Source: Polaromonas sp.
Lineage (GTDB): Bacteria; Pseudomonadota; Gammaproteobacteria; Burkholderiales; Burkholderiaceae_C
DNA: 6,605 nucleotides
Direction: 5' to 3'
Assembly: GCA_026786065.1 (NCBI GenBank)
Contig: JAJAYS010000211.1
Coordinates: 1-6,605, forward strand
Under the pieces are notes generated by a model. That model had not been told where the DNA came from. It made no database searches and saw only the letters and a list, made by a program, of their open reading frames with translations. The translations under genes and the position numbers were made by a program. This document shows, one piece after another, positions 1 through 5,190 of the stretch (positions are counted from its first letter, which is position 1; every line of letters begins with the position of its first letter).

Positions 1-213
1 GACATCAACTGCGGCGAGATTCTCGACGGCACCGTCAGCGTGCAGCAGATGTACCAGAAGATTTTCGAGCTGTTTCTGCGCACCGCCTCGGGCGAGGCGT
101 CAAAGAGCGAACTTTTGGGCCTGGGCGACTACGAGTTCGTGCCTTGGCAGATCGGGATCAAGAGCAGAGGCGGCTTCGGCCCATCTTTTCGCTACAAAAT
201 TCATAGCTTTTAA
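1..213 (+). CDS. Altronate dehydratase (UxaA family), C-terminal end only
   Basis: Frame 1 is open from the first base to TAA at 211-213 and gives the last 70 residues of a protein that starts outside the window. The segments DINCGEILDG (residues 1-10), TASGEASKSE (28-37) and GLGDYEFVPWQIG (40-52) match, from recall, the C-terminal part of UxaA-type altronate/galactarate dehydratases, iron-dependent cytoplasmic enzymes that dehydrate sugar acids to 2-keto-3-deoxy acids. Family members usually stop two to four residues after WQIG (commonly AVM). Here 18 further residues follow, ending RYKIHSF, and the last seven are encoded by an AT-rich palindromic repeat, so the native C-terminus looks replaced. 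The gene converges on tarD and could belong to the same sugar-acid cluster; whether this paralog acts on altronate, galactarate or tartrate cannot be told from the fragment. The family call is fairly secure, the substrate is not. Confidence 0.8.
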   Translation, partial: DINCGEILDGTVSVQQMYQKIFELFLRTASGEASKSELLGLGDYEFVPWQIGIKSRGGFGPSFRYKIHSF

Positions 214-229
214 CGCCCGTATTCATTCG
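191..229. repeat. Comamonadaceae-type AT-rich intergenic palindrome
   Basis: GCTACAAAATTCATAGC at 191-207 is a short inverted repeat (GCTA/TAGC arms) followed by TTTTAACGCCCG. AT-rich elements of the general form GCTA-N(8-10)-TAGC followed by a CGC-containing tail are, from recall, found in many intergenic positions of Comamonadaceae genomes. It lies at the convergent end of two genes and overlaps the last codons and stop of the UxaA-like gene. The right boundary is a guess. Family membership is by recall, not by comparison within this window, where I see only one copy. Confidence 0.45.
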
Positions 230-355
230 GTATTTCTATGAATCGGCAATGATTTTCGCTGGTTCGGCTGTTGGCGTTGCAGGCCGGCGCTCTGGCATTC
301 ACACAGCGTCGCCGAAAGCGCCGACCAGGCGTGCGGTGCCGGCAATCCAGGGCCG

Positions 356-1525
356 TCAATCCGCCAAACGCTGCATCTCCGCATAGAGATCGCGCTTGCC
401 CTCAAAGCCGATGCCAGCCAGCTCGGGCATCGTGATGTGGCTGGCCTCGACCCGCACGCCATCGGGGAAACCGCCGTAGGGCTGGAACAGGTCGGGGTAG
501 CTTTCGTTGCCGCCCAGCCCGAGGCCAGCCGCGATATTTAGTGACATCTGGTGCCCGCCGTGCGGCACGCAGCGCCGGGGCGACCAGCCGTGGGCCTGGA
601 TGACCTCCAGCGTGCGCTGGTACTCGCACAGGCCATACGACAGCGCGCAGTCGAATTGCAGCCAGTCCCGGTCGGGCCGCATGCCGCCATGGCGAATCAG
701 GTTGCGGGCGTCCTGGTGGCTGAACAGGTTTTCGCCGGTCGCCATAGCGCCGGGGTAAAAATCGGCGAGTGTCGCCTGCAGCGTGTAGTCCAGTGGGTCG
801 CCGGCTTCTTCGTACCAGAAAAGCGGGTAGTCGCGCAGCATCTTCGCGTAGGCAATCGCGGTCTCCAGGTCGAAGCGGCCATTGGCATCGACCGCCAGCC
901 GGCCCTGGCTGCCCAGTTCGTCCAGCACCGCTTCGATCCGGCTGCGGTCTTCGGCCAGCGTTGCGCCGCCTATCTTCATCTTGACGACGGTGTAACCCCG
1001 GTCCAGGTAGCTGCGCATCTCGCCGCGCAGCGCCGACATGTCCTTGCCGGGGTAGTAGTAACCGCCAGCCGCATAGACGAACACCTTCGGGTCGGCCACC
1101 AGGCCGTGGCGCTCGGCCAGCAGCCGGAACAGCGGTTTGCCGGCAATTTTGGCCACCGCGTCCCAGACCGCCATGTCCAGCGTGCCGACGGCCACCGAGC
1201 GCTCGCCGTGGCCGCCCGGCTTTTCGTTTTGCATCATCGCGGCCCAGACGCGATCCGGGTCGAGATTGGTTCCGGCCGCGTCGAGCAGCGACGGCGGATC
1301 GGCTTCCAGCAGGCGTGGCGCAAAGCGCTCCCTGATCAACCCGCCCTGGCCGTAACGCCCGTTGGAATTAAAACCATAGCCGACCACACGCTTGCCATCG
1401 CGAAAAGCATCGGTCACCACCGCAGCCAGGCTGGTCGTCATTTTTGAGAAGTCGATATAGGCATTGCGGATCGGCGAGGCGATCGGCTTGGTGATTTCGC
1501 GGACGTCGATGATGCGGATGGACAT
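356..1525 (-). CDS. tarD: D(-)-tartrate dehydratase, enolase superfamily
   Basis: TarD dehydrates D-tartrate to oxaloacetate (EC 4.2.1.81) in the cytoplasm using Mg2+. The 389-residue product has the same length as, and from recall is strongly similar throughout to, the characterised Bradyrhizobium japonicum enzyme. The N-terminal capping domain covers about residues 1-145 and the (beta/alpha)7-beta barrel the rest. Expected residues are all present: KMK with Lys182/Lys184 (general base), metal ligands Asp213 (VDANGRF), Glu239 (WYEE) and Glu265 (TGENLFS), and His322 (CVPHGGHQ). The start is ATG at 1523-1525: the protein then opens MSIRIIDVREITKPI as in the family, with GAGAA at 1532-1536 six bases upstream. 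An in-frame GTG at 1642 would add 39 residues without family resemblance. It follows the lysR gene on the same strand after 186 bp, so it may be read through from it or from its own promoter. Confidence 0.95.
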   Translation of the reverse strand: MSIRIIDVREITKPIASPIRNAYIDFSKMTTSLAAVVTDAFRDGKRVVGYGFNSNGRYGQGGLIRERFAPRLLEADPPSLLDAAGTNLDPDRVWAAMMQNEKPGGHGERSVAVGTLDMAVWDAVAKIAGKPLFRLLAERHGLVADPKVFVYAAGGYYYPGKDMSALRGEMRSYLDRGYTVVKMKIGGATLAEDRSRIEAVLDELGSQGRLAVDANGRFDLETAIAYAKMLRDYPLFWYEEAGDPLDYTLQATLADFYPGAMATGENLFSHQDARNLIRHGGMRPDRDWLQFDCALSYGLCEYQRTLEVIQAHGWSPRRCVPHGGHQMSLNIAAGLGLGGNESYPDLFQPYGGFPDGVRVEASHITMPELAGIGFEGKRDLYAEMQRLAD

Positions 1526-1711
1526 GAAGGGTTCTCGTTGAGATAAGTTCGCGTGGTCACTTTGGGTGATCGCTTTGGTGCGGCGGTGGCCGAAGGCTGG
1601 CACGCATCGCGTGCGCGAGCCGACTTCAAGCACGCACACCAAAAAGGCATCGGTGGCCAGCGGCGCGGCGCGGATCAGGCGGGCTTGACGGCTTGCGCGC
1701 CCTGGCTGGCC
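1526..1711 (-). promoter_or_regulatory. Spacer between lysR and tarD with candidate LysR-type box
   Basis: This 186-bp gap upstream of tarD holds no convincing gene. It contains TCAC-TTTGG-GTGA at 1557-1569, a perfect 4-bp dyad that fits the T-N11-A pattern of LysR-type regulator sites, 31 bp ahead of the tarD start codon. A hairpin GCACGC-ATC-GCGTGC sits at 1600-1614 and has no T-run, so it is not an obvious terminator for lysR. The heptamer ACTTCAA at 1623-1629 repeats the half-site seen in the lysR-ttuC intergenic region. No clear -35/-10 pair was found. That tarD has its own regulated promoter here is inference. Confidence 0.35.
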
Positions 1712-2671
1712 TTACCAATTATTCATCAGGCCCGCCGCCCGGGTCGATGACTTTTCAAAGTGCCGGGCCATGAATTCGACGAAGGCCCTGACCCTTGCGG
1801 ACAGCGCATGGCGCTGCGGGTACACGACGTGAATGTCGGCCGGCGGCGTCTGGTAGTTTTCAAGTACCTGACGCAGCCGGCCGCTGCGCAGATACCGGGC
1901 GATGTCCCACTCGGCGCGCATCAGGATGCCCTGGCCGTCCAGCGCCCAGCTGACGGCAATCTCGCCGTCGCTGGTGCTGAGGTTGCCGCGTACCTTGACG
2001 GCTTCGCTGCGCTTGCCCGAAGTCAAACGCCAGACGCCGTACGCGTCGTCTCCCTGGCGAATGCCGATGCAGTTGTGCCGCGTCAGATCGTTCGGAACCT
2101 TCGGCGTGCCGTGCTTTGCCAGATAAGTCGGCGAGGCCCACAGCAGCCGCCGGTTGGGCGCAATTTTCCGGGCGATCACCCGCGCGTCGGGTGGCTCGCC
2201 AAAGCGGATGCAAACGTCGAAGGCGTCTTCTGTCAGCGGCGGCGGGTTGACGGACAACTGGAGTTGGACCTGCACATCAGGATGGGCTTTGACGAAGCGC
2301 GATATCAGCGGCGCCACATGGCTGCGGCCAAAACCCAGCGTGGCGTTGACGCGCAGCAAGCCTTTGGGTGCGGCTGCAGAGCTTGACACCCGTTGCTCCA
2401 TGTCGTCGATGTCCGCCAGAATGCGCCGTGCATGGCCGAGGTAGATCTCGCCCTCGTGGGCCAGGCTGGTCCGGCGCGTGGTGCGGTTGAGCAACGGCAC
2501 CCCGAGCCGGGCTTCCATCTGGGCCAGCCGCTTGCTGATGGCGGCGGTGGTCAGCCCCAGCTCACGGCCGGTGGCTGAAAAGCTTCCGAGTCCCGCCAGC
2601 CGGCTGAAAAACGCCATCTCGGACGGGGCGCCTGCAGGCGCGCTCGAAGCTGGCCGGTCAGTGGTGTTCAT
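1712..2671 (-). CDS. LysR-type transcriptional regulator of the tartrate locus
   Basis: The product (319 residues from ATG at 2669-2671) has the standard LysR layout. A winged helix-turn-helix occupies about residues 18-78 (FFSRLAGLGSFSATGRELGL, then TTAAISKRLAQMEARLG and LLNRTTRRTSL). It is followed by a linker helix to about 100 and a periplasmic-binding-protein-like effector domain from about 104 to 305 (LLRVNATLGFGRSHVAPLI onward, with FDVCIRFGEPPDARVIARKI). The sequence style is that of the DmlR/CrgA-like group, some of which control malate or tartrate enzymes. An in-frame TTG at 2677 would add two residues; I prefer the ATG, although neither start has a clear Shine-Dalgarno. It is divergent from ttuC and co-directional with tarD, the usual arrangement for a LysR protein controlling adjacent genes and itself; a small organic acid such as tartrate is the inferred effector. 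Confidence 0.9.
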   Translation of the reverse strand: MNTTDRPASSAPAGAPSEMAFFSRLAGLGSFSATGRELGLTTAAISKRLAQMEARLGVPLLNRTTRRTSLAHEGEIYLGHARRILADIDDMEQRVSSSAAAPKGLLRVNATLGFGRSHVAPLISRFVKAHPDVQVQLQLSVNPPPLTEDAFDVCIRFGEPPDARVIARKIAPNRRLLWASPTYLAKHGTPKVPNDLTRHNCIGIRQGDDAYGVWRLTSGKRSEAVKVRGNLSTSDGEIAVSWALDGQGILMRAEWDIARYLRSGRLRQVLENYQTPPADIHVVYPQRHALSARVRAFVEFMARHFEKSSTRAAGLMNNW

Positions 2672-2678
2672 TATCAAT

Positions 2679-2727
2679 TTGAAGTAAACAATGCTGTTAC
2701 TTTAAGCACTTCAATGCGCGTTGAAAG
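2679..2727. promoter_or_regulatory. Cluster of four TTGAA-type half-sites (candidate operator)
   Basis: Four related heptamers occur within 49 bp: TTGAAGT (2679-2685), ACTTTAA (2699-2705), ACTTCAA (2708-2714) and TTGAAAG (2721-2727). The first two form an imperfect 27-bp palindrome with perfect 6-bp arms AAGTAA (2682-2687) and TTACTT (2697-2702). The last two form a perfect TTCAA-N6-TTGAA dyad (2710-2725). The array starts only 8 bp from the lysR ATG and would overlap any lysR promoter, which suggests autoregulation, and it is about 75 bp upstream of the candidate ttuC -35 element. Assigning the sites to the adjacent LysR protein is inference. Confidence 0.5.
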
Positions 2728-2781
2728 CGCTAAAGTCTTTCGCAGGTTCGTAAAAAGTTCTCGCACCGTGCGACTGGCGCC

Positions 2782-2798
2782 CACCTGATTTTCAGGTG
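2782..2798. promoter_or_regulatory. Perfect 7-bp inverted repeat upstream of ttuC promoter
   Basis: CACCTGATTTTCAGGTG has perfect 7-bp arms (CACCTGA/TCAGGTG) around a TTT centre. It lies three bases upstream of the candidate -35 box of ttuC. Depending on the true transcription start it is either an operator near -46, a position typical of activator binding, or a hairpin in a longer leader RNA. No T-run follows, so it is not a terminator. Confidence 0.45.
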
Positions 2799-2801
2799 AC
2801 C

Positions 2802-2829
2802 TTGACGCGCCCTGCACCCCGCATTTATT
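2802..2829 (+). promoter_or_regulatory. Candidate sigma-70 promoter of ttuC
   Basis: TTGACG at 2802-2807 (five of six matches to TTGACA) is followed, after 16 bp, by TTTATT at 2824-2829 (four of six to TATAAT). Transcription would start near 2836 and leave a leader of roughly 17 bases carrying the ttuC ribosome binding site. The -10 is imperfect, consistent with an activator-dependent promoter. Confidence 0.4.
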
Positions 2830-2852
2830 CAATCAAGCAACAAGGAAATCCG

Positions 2853-3926
2853 ATGAAAACCTACGACATCGCCTGCATCCCCGGCGACGGCATCGGCAAG
2901 GAAGTCGTTCCTGCCGGGCAGAGAGTGCTTGAGGTGCTGGCCGCAGCGCACAGCAGTTTCAAATTCGAGTTCACATCCTTCGGCTGGGGCGGCGACTGGT
3001 ACCGCGAACACGGCGTGATGATGCCCGACGACGGCCTCAAAGACCTGAAAGACCGCGACGCCATTCTGTTCGGCTCGGCCGGGGACCCGCACATTCCAGA
3101 CCACATCACGCTGTGGGGCCTGCGGCTCAAGATCTGCCAGGGCTTCGATCAATATGCCAACGTGCGGCCGACGCGCATCCTGCCCGGCATCACCTCGCCG
3201 CTGCGCAACTGCCGGCGTGAAGACCTCGATTGGGTCATCGTGCGCGAAAACTCCGAAGGCGAATATTCGGGTGTAGGCGGCCGGGCGCATCAGGGCCACC
3301 CGATTGAAGTGGCCACCGACGTTTGCATGATGACGCGCGTCGGCGTCGAGCGCATCATGCGTTTTGCCTTCAAGCTCGCGCAGTCGCGGCCGCGCAAGCT
3401 GCTGACGGTGGTCACCAAGTCCAACGCGCAGCGCCACGCGATGGTGATGTGGGACGAGATTGCGCTGCAGATCAGCCATGAGTTCCCCGGCGTCACCTGG
3501 GACAAGGTGCTGGTCGATGCCTGCACCGACCGTATGGTCAACCGCCCGGCTTCGCTCGACACGCTGGTCGCCACCAACCTGCATGCCGACGTGCTCAGCG
3601 ACCTCGCCGCCGCGCTGGCCGGCAGCCTGGGCATTGCACCGACCGGCAACCTTGACCCCGAGCGCCGCTACCCGAGCATGTTCGAGCCTATCCACGGCTC
3701 GGCCTTCGACATCATGGGAAAAGGCCTGGCCAACCCGGTCGGCACCTTCTGGAGCTGCGTGATGCTGCTGGAGCACCTCGGCGAGTCAGCCGCCGCGCAA
3801 AAACTGATGCAGGCCATAGAGACCGTGACCGCGGACACCAAACTGCACACCGGCGACCTCGGTGGCAAAGCCACCACTGAGGAAGTTACCGATGCGGTTT
3901 GTCGCTTGCTAAAGCAGACTGCTTGA
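2853..3926 (+). CDS. ttuC: Tartrate dehydrogenase/decarboxylase
   Basis: This is a cytoplasmic NAD+- and divalent-metal-dependent beta-decarboxylating dehydrogenase of the isopropylmalate/isocitrate family. Characterised tartrate dehydrogenases oxidise L-tartrate to oxaloglycolate, convert meso-tartrate to D-glycerate plus CO2, and decarboxylate D-malate. The 357-residue length is typical. Visible motifs are IPGDGIGKEV (9-18), the Arg pair in NVRPTRILPG (103-112), RENSEGEYS (131-139, with Tyr138), TKSNAQRH (188-195, catalytic Lys189), metal-binding Asp222, Asp246 and Asp250, and the cofactor region EPIHGSAFDIMGKGLANP (278-295). TNLHADVLSD replaces the NLFGDILSD of leuB-type enzymes and, from recall, matches the Pseudomonas putida tartrate dehydrogenase, which favours tartrate over isopropylmalate. 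The start is ATG 2853 with AGGA at 2843-2846; an upstream GTG at 2796 lies inside the promoter region. The receptor gene follows after 67 bp, probably in the same transcript. Confidence 0.93.
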   Translation: MKTYDIACIPGDGIGKEVVPAGQRVLEVLAAAHSSFKFEFTSFGWGGDWYREHGVMMPDDGLKDLKDRDAILFGSAGDPHIPDHITLWGLRLKICQGFDQYANVRPTRILPGITSPLRNCRREDLDWVIVRENSEGEYSGVGGRAHQGHPIEVATDVCMMTRVGVERIMRFAFKLAQSRPRKLLTVVTKSNAQRHAMVMWDEIALQISHEFPGVTWDKVLVDACTDRMVNRPASLDTLVATNLHADVLSDLAAALAGSLGIAPTGNLDPERRYPSMFEPIHGSAFDIMGKGLANPVGTFWSCVMLLEHLGESAAAQKLMQAIETVTADTKLHTGDLGGKATTEEVTDAVCRLLKQTA

Positions 3927-3993
3927 AGGGCCACCAAATCCTTTTGCGAACTTTTTGCGAACCCGTTGCCCCCAACCCAAACCGGAGACACCC
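3927..3993 (+). repeat. Intercistronic tandem repeat TTTTGCGAAC x2
   Basis: The gap between ttuC and the receptor gene contains TTTTGCGAAC at 3942-3951 and again at 3953-3962, an 11-bp period about one helical turn apart. The receptor Shine-Dalgarno GGAGA follows at 3984-3988, five bases before its ATG. There is no terminator-like hairpin with a T-run, which supports co-transcription. The repeat may be a local duplication or a protein site. Confidence 0.4.
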
Positions 3994-4980
3994 ATGAAGG
4001 TCACCCTTTGCAACTTGCTGGCCCTCGTCAGCGTCTGCATCGCCCCCGCCGTTCTGGCCCAGGCCCCGGCGGCGCCGGCCGCCGCGCCGACCTGTTTTGA
4101 CAAGAGCGTGATGTACTGGCAGGCCTTTCCGCCCGGCGGCGAGTCCGACCTTTCGGCACGCCACCAGCAGGTGGTGCTGAAGAAAAAATGCCCGGCCATC
4201 GACACCATCATCCAGTACAAGGCTGGCGCCGGTGGTGGCCTGATGTGGTCGCAGATGAACAGCCTGCCCGGTGACGGCGTCAACGTCGTCGGCATCAACC
4301 TGCCGCACATCGTGTTTCAGCCCATTGAAGGCGAGGTGCAATACAAAACGGCCGACGTGACGCCGGTGTACTGGTTTCACTTCACGCCGGACGCGCTGGA
4401 GGTACCCGAAGCCAGCCCCTACAAGAGCTTCGCCGAGTTCATAGCCGCAGCCAAAAAAGACCCTGGCAAGATGAACCTCGGCGGCTCGGGATTGAATTCG
4501 GCCAACCACGCGTCGCACGAGCGGCTAAACGCCCAGTTCGGCATCAAGAGCACCTATGTGCCCTACAAAGGCACGGGCGACATGGCGCTCGCCGTGGTCG
4601 GCGGCCAGATCGACGGCGCTGTGACCTACACGCCGTTCGCGATTGCCAACAAGAGCAAGGTGCGCGCGCTGGCCGTCGCGATGGACAAGCGCCACCCCTT
4701 GATGCCGGACGTGCCGACCTTCAAGGAGTTGGGTGTCGATTGGGTCGATGGTGCGTACCGCGGGATCGGCATGCCGAAATCGACGCCACCCGAGGCCCGC
4801 AAAAAGATGAGCGACATGTGGGCTGCGCTGAACGCCGAAGCCGAGATGAAGGAACTCGCTGCCAAGAGCGGCTTTGAGCTGGTCAACATCGGCGTGCCGC
4901 AAATGGTCGCTTTCATGGCCGAGCACACCAAGGTGTATGTCGAGGGGGCGAAGCTGCTGGGGCTGGGGGTCAAGAAGTAG
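3994..4980 (+). CDS. Bug/TctC-family periplasmic solute receptor
   Basis: This is an extracytoplasmic binding protein of the tripartite tricarboxylate transporter type, delivering organic acids to a TctA/TctB membrane pair. The 328-residue precursor begins with a signal peptide: Lys2, a hydrophobic stretch at about 4-20, and VLA-QA for cleavage after residue 22. A short Ala/Pro-rich linker follows. Family features are FPPGGESDLSAR (45-56, first ligand loop), KAGAGGGLMW (76-85), INLPHIVFQPI (101-111), YVPYKGTGDMALAVVGGQID (188-207) and PDVPTFKELG (238-247). ATG 3994 is chosen because the signal peptide starts there and GGAGA precedes it; an upstream TTG at 3955 would put a charged leader in front. 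The TctA and TctB genes are not in the window, so it is either an orphan receptor, as most Bug proteins are, or its partners lie beyond. Tartrate as ligand is inferred from neighbours. Mature Cys34 and Cys66 could form a disulfide. Confidence 0.9.
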   Translation: MKVTLCNLLALVSVCIAPAVLAQAPAAPAAAPTCFDKSVMYWQAFPPGGESDLSARHQQVVLKKKCPAIDTIIQYKAGAGGGLMWSQMNSLPGDGVNVVGINLPHIVFQPIEGEVQYKTADVTPVYWFHFTPDALEVPEASPYKSFAEFIAAAKKDPGKMNLGGSGLNSANHASHERLNAQFGIKSTYVPYKGTGDMALAVVGGQIDGAVTYTPFAIANKSKVRALAVAMDKRHPLMPDVPTFKELGVDWVDGAYRGIGMPKSTPPEARKKMSDMWAALNAEAEMKELAAKSGFELVNIGVPQMVAFMAEHTKVYVEGAKLLGLGVKK

Positions 4981-4989
4981 TCGCAGGGC

Positions 4990-5025
4990 CTCGGGCTCGC
5001 TTCCCCTCTGCAACGCAAGCCCGAG
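4990..5025 (+). terminator. Hairpin downstream of receptor gene (first of two)
   Basis: CTCGGGCT (4990-4997) pairs perfectly with AGCCCGAG (5018-5025), with two more G-C pairs possible beyond a single mismatch, starting ten bases after the receptor stop codon. No T-run follows, so on its own it is more likely an mRNA 3'-end stabiliser or part of a compound terminator with the next hairpin. Confidence 0.45.
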
Positions 5026-5028
5026 CAG

Positions 5029-5054
5029 CAAGGCCACCGGGCAGGCCTTGTTTT
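5029..5054 (+). terminator. Rho-independent terminator after the receptor gene
   Basis: CAAGGCC (5029-5035) and GGCCTTG (5044-5050) form a perfect 7-bp GC-rich stem around an 8-base loop, followed directly by TTTT (5051-5054). The stem can extend by G-U and A-U pairs into the T-run. It probably ends or attenuates the ttuC-receptor transcript, so the glycerate kinase downstream may be expressed at a lower level or from another promoter. Confidence 0.6.
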
Positions 5055-5101
5055 GGCGAGCCGTCAAAATTGGCGAAAGTTCGGGCGGTTCCGGAGAGAA
5101 T

Positions 5102-5161
5102 ATGTCGAACATGCGGCCGGCCTGCCATGCATTTTTTGAAGTTTTTTTTGGGCGTCCTTGA
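5102..5161 (+). CDS. Possible 19-residue leader peptide ahead of ttuD
   Basis: ATG at 5102 is preceded by GGAGA (5093-5097) at good spacing, the best Shine-Dalgarno in this gap. It opens a short frame encoding MSNMRPACHAFFEVFFGRP, with TGA at 5159-5161. The final A of TGA is the first base of an in-frame ATG of ttuD (TGATG), the classic overlap for translational coupling. The sequence contains four Phe codons within T6 and T8 runs (5132-5137, 5142-5149). A bulged hairpin ATGCGGC/GCC-AT-GCAT at 5111-5132 immediately precedes the T6 run and resembles a terminator. I recognise no known leader. It could be chance, since short frames with a good ribosome site do occur by accident. Confidence 0.3.
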   Translation: MSNMRPACHAFFEVFFGRP

Positions 5162-5190
5162 TGGACGCCACTGCCACGCCAAGGTTAAAA

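Noticed and set aside
221..243. ATTCAT/ATGAAT inverted pair between the convergent genes
   Set aside because: Six-base arms with an 11-base loop and several A-T pairs; likely chance or part of the neighbouring repeat.
551..1447. Plus-strand 298-residue open frame opposite tarD
   Set aside because: It is antisense to a gene with full catalytic signatures, is rich in Arg, Gln, Val and His as expected for the reverse of a GC-rich gene, and shows no recognisable domain.
1599..1614. Sigma-54-like TGGCAC element upstream of tarD
   Set aside because: There is no TTGC at the right spacing and it points away from tarD.
1526..1642. 39-residue N-terminal extension of TarD from GTG 1642
   Set aside because: The known enzyme starts at the MSIRIID-type sequence and is 389 residues long; the extension has no family resemblance and covers the likely regulatory spacer.
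2672..2677. TTG start two codons upstream of the lysR ATG
   Set aside because: It has no better ribosome binding site than the ATG, adds only two residues, and ATG is the commoner start; it cannot be fully excluded.
2829..3776. Minus-strand 315-residue open frame opposite ttuC
   Set aside because: Reverse-frame shadow of the tartrate dehydrogenase gene; composition is low-complexity Val/Gly/Arg/His with no motif.
3912..3924. Hairpin AAGCA-GAC-TGCTT at the end of ttuC
   Set aside because: Short 5-bp stem overlapping the stop codon with no T-run; too weak to call a terminator.
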